Assembly: GCA_016709675.1 (NCBI GenBank)
Contig: JADJMH010000034.1
Coordinates: 1 to 64,000, forward strand
DNA length: 64,000 nt
Origin: Candidatus Accumulibacter proximus
GTDB taxonomy: Bacteria; Pseudomonadota; Gammaproteobacteria; Burkholderiales; Rhodocyclaceae
Direction of reading: 5' to 3'
A program made the translations under genes and the position numbers. The notes under the pieces were generated by a model. It ran no database searches and was not told the origin of the DNA. It was given only the letters and a program-made list of their open reading frames with translations. Numbering within the stretch: position 1 is the stretch's first letter; every line of letters starts with the position of its first letter. Shown piece by piece: positions 26,629 to 35,767 of the stretch.

Positions 26629-27678
26629 ATGCTGCAAACCGACACCATCCAGATCACCCCGGAGATCCTGAGCGTCATTGCCCGGATCGACGAGTTCAAA
26701 GGCGCCTGGCGCGCCTTGGGCACACTCACGCCCGACCGCCTGTCGGCTCTGCGCCGCGTGGCTACCATCGAGAGCATCGGATCCTCCACCCGCATCGAGG
26801 GCAGCAAGCTGTCCGACCGGAAGGTGGCACAGCTACTGTCGAATCTGGAGATCAAATCCTTCGCCACCCGCGACGAGCAGGAAGTGGCTGGCTATGCCGA
26901 GTTGATGGACTTGGTGTTTTCGTCGTGGCAGGACATCCCGTTCACCGAGAACCACATCAAGCAGTTGCACCAGATCCTGCTGCGCTACAGCGAGAAGGAC
27001 ACGTGGCATCGCGGCAACTACAAGACCAACTCGAACAGCGTCGCTGCTTTCGACGAAACCGGCGCGCAGATCGGTATCGTGTTTCAGACCGCGTCACCCT
27101 TCGATACGCCTCGCCTGATGACGGAGTTGGTGGCCTGGGTTAACCAGGAGCGGGAGAATGCCCGACTGCATCCGCTGCTGATCATCGCCCTGTGCGTCGT
27201 CGTTTTCTTGGAGATCCATCCCTTCCAGGACGGCAACGGACGACTCTCCCGGGTGCTGACCACGCTCCTGCTTCTTCAGGCCGGGTACGCGTATGTGCCG
27301 TACAGCTCGTTGGAAAGCGTGATCGAACACAGCAAGGAAGTCTATTACCTGGCGCTGCGCCAGACGCAGGGAACGATCCGCACGGAGTCACCGAACTGGC
27401 AGCCGTGGCTGGTGTTCTTCCTGCGTTCCCTGGCCGAGCAGATGCGGCGTCTGGAGAAGAAGGTCGAGCGCGAGAAGATCGTGCTGGCGGCCATGCCTGA
27501 ACTGCAACTACAGATCGTCGAGTTTGCCCGAGAGCATGGCCGCGTGACTATTGGCGATGCCATCAAGCTGACCGGCGCCAGCCGGAATACGCTCAAGCAG
27601 CATTTCCGCACTCTGGTCGAGCGCGGCACGCTGGACCAGCACGGCAGTGGCCGAGGGGTTTGGTACGACCTGCGCTAA
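26629..27678 (+). CDS. Fic-domain protein (AMPylase-like) with C-terminal winged helix
   Basis: 349 residues. An N-terminal inhibitory helix carries the class II motif S-x-x-x-E-G in IESIGSSTRIEGSKLSD. The core has LHQILLRYSEKDTWHRGNYK and the catalytic HPFQDGNGRLSRVL (HxFx(D/E)GNGRxxR). A helix-turn-helix near the end (RVTIGDAIKLTGASRNTLKQ) is typical of Fic proteins that sense a ligand or repress their own gene. All catalytic residues are intact; targets are unknown. Base composition and the two operator-like repeats upstream suggest a self-contained transferred gene. Flanked by transposase debris on both sides. Confidence 0.88.
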   Translation: MLQTDTIQITPEILSVIARIDEFKGAWRALGTLTPDRLSALRRVATIESIGSSTRIEGSKLSDRKVAQLLSNLEIKSFATRDEQEVAGYAELMDLVFSSWQDIPFTENHIKQLHQILLRYSEKDTWHRGNYKTNSNSVAAFDETGAQIGIVFQTASPFDTPRLMTELVAWVNQERENARLHPLLIIALCVVVFLEIHPFQDGNGRLSRVLTTLLLLQAGYAYVPYSSLESVIEHSKEVYYLALRQTQGTIRTESPNWQPWLVFFLRSLAEQMRRLEKKVEREKIVLAAMPELQLQIVEFAREHGRVTIGDAIKLTGASRNTLKQHFRTLVERGTLDQHGSGRGVWYDLR

Positions 27679-27829
27679 AACGCGCTTTCCATCGAATCGA
27701 CGCCTGCAAACACTCGAACACGACAACTTGACGTTGCAATGCGGGGAGTAGAGCAAAGCGCGACAAGCTGCGTTGATGTTCGACAGAACGCCAGCCCTTC
27801 CGATTAAAGTCATTTATGTGTAGAATCTC

Positions 27830-27905
27830 GGTTTCCGTGGTGGACACGTTCCACCACCAACTCTCTTCTCATGAGCAAAGCCTACCGATGAGGTAGGTTT
27901 TTTTT
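27830..27905 (+). ncRNA. candidate small RNA ending in an intrinsic terminator
   Basis: A -10-like TAGAAT at 27820-27825 precedes a hairpin (GTGGTGGA, loop CACGT, TCCACCAC) and then a second hairpin followed by eight T. No ORF of note lies between. Inferred only from this layout; it may simply be the end of an unseen transcript. Confidence 0.35.
27881..27905 (+). terminator. intrinsic terminator
   Basis: Stem CCTACC / GGTAGG with loop GATGA, then TTTTTTTT. Strong rho-independent form on the plus strand, about 200 bases after fic. Confidence 0.8.
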
Positions 27906-28341
27906 GCCGGCAAGACCGCAGCCGGTGAATCGGCAGAGGCAGTCCGCGCGCTTGCCCCGTTACAACCGACGTTGGCGGAGGTGAGCGCTGCAGAAAGTGT
28001 TTCTCGCAGCACTTGAACCCCGCGGAACACTGATGACGATCCCCCTGATGACGGTTCGGCAATGCGGCTAACTGCGCCTGGACCCCGACCCTCTGATGGC
28101 AACGCTTCTGTGGAGTTCGGCGAGTCGCAACTGGAACTGGAACTCGTCGATGGATATCTCGGCGAGTTCGGGCAGTCGACGCTCGGGCTGACGGCGACGG
28201 TCTGGCAGTCTTCGGAACTGGCCGGCATCGCTCTCGCGCCTGTCATGGCCGCTGCGCAGCTCAAGCGTAAGCGTCCAGCCCCTCCACCTGTAAAACCCGC
28301 GAGGGAAGGAGCAACCTCCGGGTTTTCGACAGGAGGAAGAG

Positions 28342-28662
28342 ATGGACCACGCTGGGGAACTGGAAGCGCACTGGCGAGGGCATGTGGACGCCTGGCGGGC
28401 CAGCGGCGGCAGCCAGAAGGCGTACTGTGAGCAGCACGGGCTAAGAAGCCATTCGCTCAGTTACTGGCACCTGCGCTTGGCAAAGGGTCCAGGGCCGAGC
28501 GGAGCGAGAGGCCTGCTGACCCTGGTTCCTGCAGTGAGGGTTCCGAGTGTCACGTCCTCGACGCCGAGCCTGTCGCTCCATAGCCCGCAGGGCTGGCGAC
28601 TCGACTTTGCCGCTCTGCCACCAGCCGAGTGGCTGATGGCCCTGTGGGCAGCGCGCGCATGA
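28342..28662 (+). CDS. tnpA: IS66 accessory protein TnpA
   Basis: 106 residues, preceded by AGGAGGAAGAG. Starts MDHAGELEAHWRGHVDAWRA, with GSQKAYCEQHGLRSHSLSYW, the helix-turn-helix-like region typical of IS66 TnpA. The stop overlaps the tnpB start (ATGA), as usual in this family. Confidence 0.85.
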   Translation: MDHAGELEAHWRGHVDAWRASGGSQKAYCEQHGLRSHSLSYWHLRLAKGPGPSGARGLLTLVPAVRVPSVTSSTPSLSLHSPQGWRLDFAALPPAEWLMALWAARA

Positions 28663-29012
28663 ACGCGCCGCTCGGGGCGACGCCGGAGCGCATCTGGCTG
28701 GCCGTCGAAGCGGTGGACATGCGCCTGGGCATTGATGGCCTGTCGGCCCGCATCCAGGCCAGTCTCGGGCGCAGCCCCTGTGACGGCACTGCCTACGCCT
28801 TCACCAACCGGCGGCGCAGCCGGCTCAAACTGCTGGTCTGGGACGGCACTGGGGTCTGGCTGTCGCAACGCCGGCTGCACCGTGGCTACTTCACCTGGCC
28901 GAGCGCCAGCGACCCGGTTTTCGCCCTCACTGCAGCGCAATGGCGTTGGCTGACTGCCGGCGTAGACTGGCAACGCCGGGACGCGCCAGCAGCCGCCCAC
29001 TGGCAGGTATAG
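28659..29012 (+). CDS. tnpB: IS66 Orf2-like protein TnpB
   Basis: 117 residues. IWLAVEAVDMRLGIDGLSAR, YAFTNRRRSRLKLLVWDGTG and RLHRGYFTWP are the diagnostic TnpB (Orf2) motifs. Intact. It is required for IS66 transposition along with TnpC. Start ATG overlaps the tnpA stop. Confidence 0.9.
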   Translation: MNAPLGATPERIWLAVEAVDMRLGIDGLSARIQASLGRSPCDGTAYAFTNRRRSRLKLLVWDGTGVWLSQRRLHRGYFTWPSASDPVFALTAAQWRWLTAGVDWQRRDAPAAAHWQV

Positions 29013-29726
29013 GCATGCGCCGTCTTTTCACAAAAGCACGCAAAATCCGTGACTTCCACGCCTTTCTGAGCATCTTGCTGGTATAATTCGTCATGGATTT
29101 AGCCAGCGAACTTGCCCCCTTCTCACCCTCGCCGGAACTGCTGTTCTGGGCCGAGAACCGGGTCGGTGGGCTGCTCGAACAGGTCAAGACCAACGCCACG
29201 GAGATTCACTGGCGCGATGCCAAGATCGAGAAGCTGACCCTCGAACTGGCCTATTTGCGGCGGATGAAATTCGGCGTCAAGAGCGAGTCCCTGGCCGCCG
29301 GCGCACGGGACCTCTTCGACGAAACCCTCGCTGCCGACCTCGCTGCCTGCGAAGCCCGCCTGGACGAACAGCGCCAGGCGGCCGAGATGGGGCCGCATCT
29401 CCCGCCCGCCGAGAAACCGAAACGCGAACGCGCCGGCCGTCAGCCCTTGCCCGAGCAACTGCCGCGTGTCGAGCACCTGCACGAGCCCGAAACCTGCACC
29501 TGTGGGCAATGTGGTCAGGCGCTGGTGCGGATCGGCGAGGACGTGACCGAGAAGCTCAGCATCGTCCCTGCCGAGTTCTTCGTCGAGCGCCACATCTACC
29601 CCAAGTACGCCTGCCGGCCCTGCGAGACCCTCACCGCCGCACCGGCGGTGGCTTCGATCATCGACGGCGGTTTGGCGGCGCCGGCCTTGCTGGCCTGGGT
29701 GATGGTCAGCAAGTACGCCGATCACC

Positions 29727-31588
29727 GTGTGCTACGAACGCGACCGCCGTTGTTGAGGTGGAAGCGATGCTTTACCAAAGATGAGGGTAGGCCCCTCGAA
29801 GTCGGCTTGCAGGAGCAGGCTTCAAACCGCCACAAGCTGCGGGAATTAAGAGTTCCCGTGGTGAGCGTTGCTGGAAAAGGCGGAGCGAGACTCCGTCAGG
29901 TAAGGGTCAAGGAGACGAACGCAAGTGAACCGCTGATGACGTGTCGAAATGTATATAACCGACGTCGAAACCGGGAGGGAGTGATTGGCCCGGGACAAGG
30001 TTGGGGGAAACCTGATTACTGCCCAACCGGCGTCCGGCATGAAGGCGGCGTGACTTTGATCCAGGCTTTGGTAAGGAACGTAGGAACCTGTCGTCCTGAT
30101 GTTAAGGGAGAAGCCCCAGCGGATAGCCTCCGCAAGGGTCAGAGTACCGATGCGGGGCACAGGGACGGAGTCGTCCGTAGTAGGGATGAAGGTCCTGTAA
30201 TGGGACTGGACCGAAGGGGCGACGTCGTTCAGCTTTGTTACGTGGGCAACCCAACCGGGGAGGACCTACGTGGATAAAGCAAAACCGTTTTGTATTGCCA
30301 AGCGGGAAGTTTGGGAGGCATATAAGCGGGTGAAGGCAAACCATGGATCGGCGGGTGTTGATGGACAGTCGATTGCGGAGTTCGAGGGGGATCTGAGTAA
30401 CAACCTCTATCGGCTCTGGAATCGGATGTCATCCGGTAGCTACATGCCGCCGCCGGTCCTCCGGGTCGAGATACCGAAGGGCGATGGCAAGATGCGACCG
30501 TTGGGAATTCCCACGGTAGCAGACCGCGTAGCCCAGATGGTCGTCAAACGCCACCTGGAACCCATTCTGGAGCCCGTGTTTCATAAGGACTCCTATGGGT
30601 ATCGGCCCGGGCGTTCTGCGCACGATGCATTGGCTGTGGCGCGGCGGAGATGCTGGAGTCATGACTGGGTGCTCGATCTCGACATCAAGAGGTTCTTCGA
30701 CAACCTCGATTGGACCTTATTGATGCGGGCGCTGCGCAAACATACCGACTGCAAGTGGGTGCTGCTGTACATCGAGCGATGGCTGCAAGCTCCCGTGCGC
30801 ATGCCGGATGGCACGCTGGCCAGCCGTGAGAAGGGGACGCCACAAGGGGGAGTCGTCAGTCCCATCTTGAGTAACCTCTTCTTGCACTACACGTTCGATA
30901 ACTGGATGAAGAAGCATCATCCAGAAATTCAGTTCGAGCGTTATGCTGATGATGTTATCTGCCACTGTCACAGCGAGGCTCAGGCGATTGCGTTGCGGCA
31001 AGCGCTTGAGCAACGGTTTGCGGCGTGCAAGCTGGAACTGCACCCGCAGAAGACCAAGATTGCCTACTGCAAGGATGCGAATCGATGCGGTAGCTACTCT
31101 GAGGAGCGCTTCGACTTTCTGGGCTACACGTTTCGTCCCCGTCGGTCGATGAATCGCAAAGGGCGGCTATTCGTCAGCTTCTCTCCGGCAGTGAGCGACA
31201 AAGCGGCTAAAGCGATGCGGGAAACGATGCGTCGCTGGCGGCTGCATCATCGTGGTGATCTTGGCCTGGACGATCTCGTGCGTTGGACCCGTTCCGTGAT
31301 TCACGGGTGGGTCCTCTACTACGGTCGTTTCTACCCGTCCGCCCTTCAGCGGGCGCTGCATACCTTGGATGCCTACCTGATACGTTGGGCACAACGCAAA
31401 TACAAACGCCTCAAGGGGCACAAATCGAGAGCCTGGGATTGGCTGGCGCGGCTGCAATCGCGGCATCCATCCCTGTTCCCGCACTGGAACCTTCCGGCAG
31501 TGGTTGGACGATAGGAGCCGGATGAGCCGAGAGGTTCACGTCCGGTTCTGGGAGAGCGTGGGGGTGAGATTCCCCCGCGCCACTCGAC
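29727..31588 (+). mobile_element. complete group II intron in tnpC
   Basis: The 5' end GTGTG follows exon sequence GATCACC; the 3' end is CACTCGAC, followed by exon TGCCGCTC. Joining the exons restores the codons for DHLPLY of IS66 transposase, which fixes the boundaries. Domain V is visible near 31515-31548 (GAGCCGGATGAGCCGAGAGG, then TTCACGTCCGGTTC) with domain VI after it. Length 1862 bases, with the maturase ORF inside. Confidence 0.92.
30270..31514 (+). CDS. ltrA: group II intron reverse transcriptase/maturase
   Basis: 414 residues from GTG 30270 with GGGGAGGA upstream. RT motifs: PLGIPTVADRVAQMVVKRHL, FHKDSYGYRPGRSAHDAL, WVLDLDIKRFFDNLDW, GTPQGGVVSPILSNLFLHY, and the catalytic FERYADDVICHCHS. 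A maturase domain X follows (LDDLVRWTRSVIHGWVLYYG). No HNH endonuclease is evident at the C-terminus, so mobility would rely on nicked or single-stranded targets. The ORF ends inside domain IV, just before domain V. It appears intact. Confidence 0.92.
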   Translation: MDKAKPFCIAKREVWEAYKRVKANHGSAGVDGQSIAEFEGDLSNNLYRLWNRMSSGSYMPPPVLRVEIPKGDGKMRPLGIPTVADRVAQMVVKRHLEPILEPVFHKDSYGYRPGRSAHDALAVARRRCWSHDWVLDLDIKRFFDNLDWTLLMRALRKHTDCKWVLLYIERWLQAPVRMPDGTLASREKGTPQGGVVSPILSNLFLHYTFDNWMKKHHPEIQFERYADDVICHCHSEAQAIALRQALEQRFAACKLELHPQKTKIAYCKDANRCGSYSEERFDFLGYTFRPRRSMNRKGRLFVSFSPAVSDKAAKAMRETMRRWRLHHRGDLGLDDLVRWTRSVIHGWVLYYGRFYPSALQRALHTLDAYLIRWAQRKYKRLKGHKSRAWDWLARLQSRHPSLFPHWNLPAVVGR

Positions 31589-32553
31589 TGCCGCTCTATC
31601 GCCTGGAACGGCAGGCCGCCCGCTCGGGGGTGACTCTGTCTCGTTCGACACTGGCCGACTGGGTCGGCCGCACCGGCGTCGCCCTCGAACCGCTCTGGCT
31701 TCGCCTCGCCGAACTGCTGGGGGACGGTGCTGCATGCCGATGAAACTCCGGTGCAGCAACTCGACCCGGGCAGAGAAAAGACCAAGCGGGCGTATCTCTG
31801 GGCGTATCGCAGCAATGCCTTGGGAAGCGATCCGCCGATCGTCGTCTTCGACTACCAGCCTGGCCGGTGCGGGAAGTATGTGGCGGAGTTCCTCCACGAC
31901 TGGCAAGGTGCGCTGATGGTTGATGAGTTCGCCGGCTACCAGGCCCTGTTTCGTGGCGAGGTGATCGAACTCGCCTGTATGGCCCACGCCCGGCGGAAGT
32001 TCTTCGACCTCCATCAGGCGAATGGGAGCCCGGTCGCAGCCGAGGCTTTGCGCCGCTTCGCAGCGTTGTACGCCATTGAGGCCGCGGCAAAGGGAAAGAC
32101 GGTCGAGGAGCGGGCCCGACGACGAAAGAAACCAGCCAGCCGCTGCTCGAAGCCCTGCACCTATGGCTCCAGAACACCCGCAGATCGGTGGCCGACGGCG
32201 GCGCTCGGCCAAGGCGATCGACTACAGTCTGCGGCGCTGGCCGGCCTTTGCCCGTTACGCCACGAACGGTTTCTACCCGATCGACAACAACCCCGTCGAG
32301 AATGCCATTCGCCCGATCGCCATCGGCAAGAAGAACTGGCTGTTCGCTGGTTCCGAGGCGGCCGGCCAACGCGCCGCGGCGATTCAATCGCTGCTCGAAA
32401 CCGCGCGCGCGAACGGTATCGAGCCCATGGCCTGGCTTACCGACACCTTGGCGAAACTCCCCGCTTGGCCAAACAGCCGCATCGACGAGCTGTTGCCTCT
32501 CAAAAAACCAGTGTAATTGTGCGCGCCCAGGGGTGGGTGCGCTGAACGCTTAC

Positions 32554-32683
32554 TGCTCGACGCCTTCAACGAGGCGAAGAAGACGGCGGGGCTGACGATC
32601 GTCCGGATGCTGGTGACTGGGTTGGTGTTGGCGCTACTCGCTGGGGCGTTCGTGAAGTTGAAGGTGTTCGGGGTGGGCAGTGA
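32554..32683 (+). pseudogene. 3' fragment of a DUF6127-like small membrane protein gene
   Basis: LLDAFNEAKKTAGLTIVRML and LVLALLAGAFVKLKVFG are near-identical to the intact gene at 34731-34994. The fragment begins exactly at the right end of IS66, so the IS cut or captured it; the 5' half is not at the left flank. Confidence 0.75.
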
Positions 32684-32850
32684 GGGACCGGACGGGGAAG
32701 CGGTGTGCCGAGCACGCGTCCCTGGATCCGAAGGAGGTTGCGGCCACCTTCGACGAGGTCGTCAGGAAGATGCGGCGGGATGCACGGTCCATCGCCAGGC
32801 CGAAAGTGAGTCGCTTGGCCCAGGCGAGGAACGCTCTCGCGACTCTGTGA
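32680..32850 (+). CDS. small hypothetical protein
   Basis: GTG 32680 overlaps the stop of the preceding fragment (GTGA). 56 residues: EHASLDPKEVAATFDEVVRK, RDARSIARPKVSRLAQARNA, then LATL. The composition and translational coupling suggest a genuine gene, but no family is recognised. The intact paralogous locus at 34994 also has GTGA, but the reading that follows differs. Confidence 0.4.
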   Translation: MRDRTGKRCAEHASLDPKEVAATFDEVVRKMRRDARSIARPKVSRLAQARNALATL

Positions 32851-33148
32851 TAGTGTGGGCAACCGTGTCTGAAATCCCGTTGCTGCACGTGACGGGATCG
32901 GTCCGCCGAACTCACCGCCAGCGACGGGTCCGTGGCGAACACTGAAAAATTCGGTCGAAGGCCGCCGTTGAAGCGCTCCGGCTGTAAAATATCCACCGCG
33001 CATTGCGAAGCGCATGTTCTCGCGACCGTTTGGCGCTGATTGGGAACACCGACTGGACACTGTCGGAGGCATATGGGGTGTAAGACTTTCTGTCGACGGC
33101 AGGGTTGGGCGTCATCGGCGCCTGGCTTCACACGGGAGGCTTCTTTTC
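32851..33148. other. intergenic region
   Basis: No coding frame recognised. A ribosome site (GGGAGG) near 33134 belongs to the next gene. Confidence 0.35.
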
Positions 33149-33945
33149 ATGAAAACCGCTGCAAGCGTTCTCTTTCGCATCGTCTGCACGATGATTTTCG
33201 TCTGGCCTGGCCTTTCGTTCCCGCAGGAGCAGGCTAATGCCCGGTTGCAAACGGAACTGGTCTCCCCATGGTTGGTTACAGTGCAAGGACAAGACAGACC
33301 ACGGACGCTCAGGATTACGGGAGTGAGGGAAGACCCCGGCGGTAAATTGGTCCTTGACGCTGCCTTTGGGTGGACCGATGGGAATCAGGTCTCGGTCCCG
33401 ACGGCTTCCGTAATCCAATCTGGCCAAGAGACTAGGCTGCTGTTTGTTACACAAGCCGGCACTCAGGTCGCGGTCGTCCTGATGTCGAGCGGTGTATTTG
33501 AGGGCACCTTCACAACTAATGATGGAGTTGTGAAGACAGTGAGGATCCAAAAGCTCACGGAGGACGAACTGCGGGCGAAGATAGCGGCCACCAAGGCCGC
33601 CCGGGGGCGAAAGTCGTGGTCAAACCCTCAGCGGACGTCCCCGAATCCTGCGCTGCGTTTAGCGGTCAGTGGGTTGGGCGTTGGAGTCAGGGTAATATTG
33701 GTCAGAACTGGCTGTGGATCGCCGAAATCGATGTCAATTGCATCGCAAAGATGTCTTACGAGCGGAGTGACAGTCCACCTAACAGCTTCAGGACCGTGGA
33801 AATCAAGGGCGAGGAGTTGTCCTTTTTGTGTAATTCATCTACTGGCGGCACCTGTGTTTTCAAGCGTAACGGGAATGATCTTTGGGCAAGCTATTCCAAC
33901 CCCTCAGGCGGCAAGAACAGTGCCGTTTTTGAACGGGTCAGGTGA
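33149..33945 (+). pseudogene. secreted protein of unknown function with one frameshift
   Basis: ATG 33149 follows GGGAGG. Signal peptide MKTAASVLFRIVCTMIFVWP, then a beta-rich domain (GKLVLDAAFGWTDGNQVSV, GVFEGTFTTNDGVVKTVRIQ) to AATKAARG near 33607. A GGGGG run there shifts the frame; continuing in the next frame gives PGAKVVVKPSADVPESCAAF and WIAEIDVNCIAKMSYERSDS to the stop at 33945. The second half resembles a substrate-responsive lipocalin-like beta fold (weak inference). A homopolymer indel may be an assembly error, in which case the gene is intact. Confidence 0.55.
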
Positions 33946-34115
33946 GTGGAGCTCATGCCCATCGATGGCCGAACGGACTGGCCACAATCTGCCGAACTCG
34001 GTTCCATCCGACATCCATGTGCCGGAGTCTGCTCACCGTGACGGGTAGAACCAAGGCGAGGGATGGCTGGGTCGCCGTGATTGCTGTCTTGCGTCTATGG
34101 CTGCCAGGAGGAAGC

Positions 34116-34712
34116 ATGGCCAGAATTCGTTGGGGATTTCCGTCGCTTTTCATTTTTGCGGCTTGCTCTCTTGCCCCAGGGCTACCGGTTGCCGAAGAGG
34201 CAAGATCATCAACCCCAGCGGCAACGACTTCGTCATATGCGAACGAAGACAAGGATTTCGGAATCTCTGCTGTATCTCGTCCAAAAAGGGCGCCATATCA
34301 CGCACCCACTCCGACGCAGATCCCAGGCGCAACGGTCATCAAGACCGTCGACTTGAAGCGCCTGATCGACACCAACCGTCAGGCGGTGATCGTTGACGTC
34401 CTTACTACAAGGAATCCGTCACCGTCACGGGCAACCATCCCGGGCGCGGTGTGGCTGCCCAAAGCCGGCGATGGCGACTTCTTTGCTGCGGAAAAGGAGC
34501 GATTTGCGGCAGTGCTTCGCAAACTCACCGCAGGTGAGACCGGGCGCCCGCTGGTGTTCCTCTGCTTGAACTCCGAATGTTGGTTGTCGTACAACGCCTC
34601 CCTTCATGCCATTGAAGCCGGCTACACCAACGTCCTATGGTATCGCGGCGGGTCCGACGCCTGGGCGGCAGCCGGTTACGACATGCGGGGGATGCAAGCT
34701 ACAAGCTGGTGA
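34116..34712 (+). CDS. secreted rhodanese-like protein with CxxxxCW motif
   Basis: 198 residues from ATG 34116 after AGGAGG. Signal peptide MARIRWGFPSLFIFAACSLA. From about residue 75: VIKTVDLKRLIDTNRQAVIV, IPGAVWLPKAGDGD, then RPLVFLCLNSECWLSYNASL, the rhodanese active-site loop of the type seen in the PQQ-associated CxxCW family (here with CLNSECW spacing), and VLWYRGGSDAWAAAGYD. Probably periplasmic sulfur transfer or redox. No PQQ-dependent dehydrogenase is seen nearby. Confidence 0.7.
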   Translation: MARIRWGFPSLFIFAACSLAPGLPVAEEARSSTPAATTSSYANEDKDFGISAVSRPKRAPYHAPTPTQIPGATVIKTVDLKRLIDTNRQAVIVDVLTTRNPSPSRATIPGAVWLPKAGDGDFFAAEKERFAAVLRKLTAGETGRPLVFLCLNSECWLSYNASLHAIEAGYTNVLWYRGGSDAWAAAGYDMRGMQATSW

Positions 34713-34730
34713 CATCCCATCTCCAGCAAG

Positions 34731-34994
34731 ATGGTGACGGTGCCGCAGGAAGAATTCGAAGCGATCCTGGAGCGAGCGGCCGAGCGCGGGGCTCGCCATG
34801 CCCTGTCGGAAGTGGGCCTCGATGGGCCCGAAGCCGCACGCGACATCAGCGAACTGCGCAGTCTGCTCGATGCGTTCAACGAGGCGAAGAAGACGGCGGG
34901 GCTGACGATCGTTCGGATGCTGGTCACCGGGTTGGTGTTGGCGCTGATCGCTGGGGCGTTTGTGAAGTTGAAGGTGTTCGGGGGTGGGCAGTGA
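34731..34994 (+). CDS. DUF6127-like small membrane protein
   Basis: 87 residues: VTVPQEEFEAILERAAERG, LDGPEAARDISELRSLLDAF, then a single transmembrane segment (MLVTGLVLALIAGAFVKL). Such proteins are common in phage and gene-transfer regions; the assignment to DUF6127 is from memory of the pattern. A broken near-duplicate lies at 32554-32683 beside IS66. Confidence 0.55.
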   Translation: MVTVPQEEFEAILERAAERGARHALSEVGLDGPEAARDISELRSLLDAFNEAKKTAGLTIVRMLVTGLVLALIAGAFVKLKVFGGGQ

Positions 34995-35397
34995 GCGAGG
35001 CCGGTCAATCGATCGCAACCGGCAGGGTTCCACTGTCCGAGGGGGATGCTCTGTCCAAACAAACGGGGCTCCCTGGGCCTTGTCGTTCCGCACTTTCGAT
35101 TGCGTCTACTGAATCGTTCCGTCGCTCCTCAAGAATTTCTTCTAGGTCCGCATAGTTTTCAAACATCTTTGCTTCCTTTCGCTGGCAAAAAGAATCTGGT
35201 AGGTCTGGAAGTTATCCGGCCCCCAAGTTCTTTCGAACGCCCGCTTCGGGCCACAATTAGCCCAGGCTGTGACAGTCGCCGGCGATTCACATCACATCGC
35301 CGGTGATCATGTTGGCGTAGTCGCAAAGCGAAAGGGGCCAGGGTCGGATTCTACAAAACAAAGTCCTACCCCGCCCGGATAGTCGCCTCGGCGGCTT
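34995..35397. other. non-coding region left of higBA
   Basis: No frame looks coding; the 86-residue ORF at 35046 has no recognisable features. It holds the 3' side of the leftward higBA operon. Confidence 0.35.
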
Positions 35398-35757
35398 TTA
35401 CGCTGCCGCCAACTCAAACCGATGAATTCGGCTCAGGGCGTCGCGCATGGATTCACGCGCAAGCTCGGTGTCGTAACGGGTCTGCAGGTTGATCCAGCTT
35501 TGCGCATCGGTGCCGAAGAACGCCGCCAAGCGAAGCGCTGTATCCACAGTGATGCCGCGCGTTCCTTGCACGATTTCGCCAATGCGGCGCTGCGACACGC
35601 CGATTTCCTTGGCCAGCCGATATTGGGTGATCCGCAGGGGCAGCAGGAAGTCTTCCCGCAAAATCTTGCCGGGGTGAATTGGCGCCAGTTTGCCGGCGGC
35701 CACATCGGCCACGTCCGAGAAATCCATGCCGACCATGTCTTCAGTGCGAATGCTCAT
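35398..35757 (-). CDS. higA: HigA-type antitoxin (Xre helix-turn-helix)
   Basis: 119 residues. LAPIHPGKILREDFLLPLRI, TQYRLAKEIGVSQRRIGEIV and ITVDTALRLAAFFGTDAQSW are the VapI/HigA signature helix-turn-helix. It lies 10 bases downstream of higB on the minus strand, toxin first as usual for hig. It binds and neutralises the toxin and represses the operon. Intact. Confidence 0.9.
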   Translation of the reverse strand: MSIRTEDMVGMDFSDVADVAAGKLAPIHPGKILREDFLLPLRITQYRLAKEIGVSQRRIGEIVQGTRGITVDTALRLAAFFGTDAQSWINLQTRYDTELARESMRDALSRIHRFELAAA

Positions 35758-35767
35758 GCTCTGTCCT

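Larger units (their letters stand above)
27679..28266. other. region between fic and IS66: possible small RNA and a truncated ORF
   Basis: It holds the candidate small RNA at 27830-27905. A plus-strand frame from 28062 (EFGESQLELELVDGYLGEF, then LAPVMAAAQLK) looks weakly coding and is cut by the left end of IS66 at 28267. No family recognised. Confidence 0.35.
29093..32516 (+). pseudogene. tnpC: IS66 transposase TnpC, intron-split and frameshifted
   Basis: Exon 1 (29093-29726): leucine-zipper-like N-terminus LTLELAYLRRMKFGVKSES, zinc-ribbon-type CTCGQCG, and LAWVMVSKYADH. The frame resumes after the intron with LPLYRLERQAARSGVTLSRS. A one-base insertion in a GGGGG run near 31720 then shifts into LHADETPVQQLDPG (first catalytic Asp). 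VDEFAGYQALF carries the second Asp. Between about 32120 and 32205 two more frame changes occur before RRWPAFARYATNGFYPIDNN and PVENAIRPIAI (Glu). So even precise intron splicing could not restore the protein. Confidence 0.88.
28267..32553 (+). mobile_element. IS66-family insertion sequence interrupted by a group II intron
   Basis: Left end GTAAGCGTCCAGCC at 28267 and right end, complement GTAAGCGTTCAGCG, at 32553 form the IS66 terminal inverted repeats. Inside are tnpA, tnpB and tnpC in the usual order. No 8-bp target duplication is visible (GCTCAAGC on the left, TGCTCGAC on the right), so one flank has been rearranged. tnpC is split by the intron and carries further frameshifts. Confidence 0.88.

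Noticed and set aside
28259..32561. 8-bp target duplication around IS66
   Set aside because: GCTCAAGC and TGCTCGAC do not match.
35046..35306. 86-residue ORF in the gap left of higBA
   Set aside because: No ribosome site, no family features, unusual composition.
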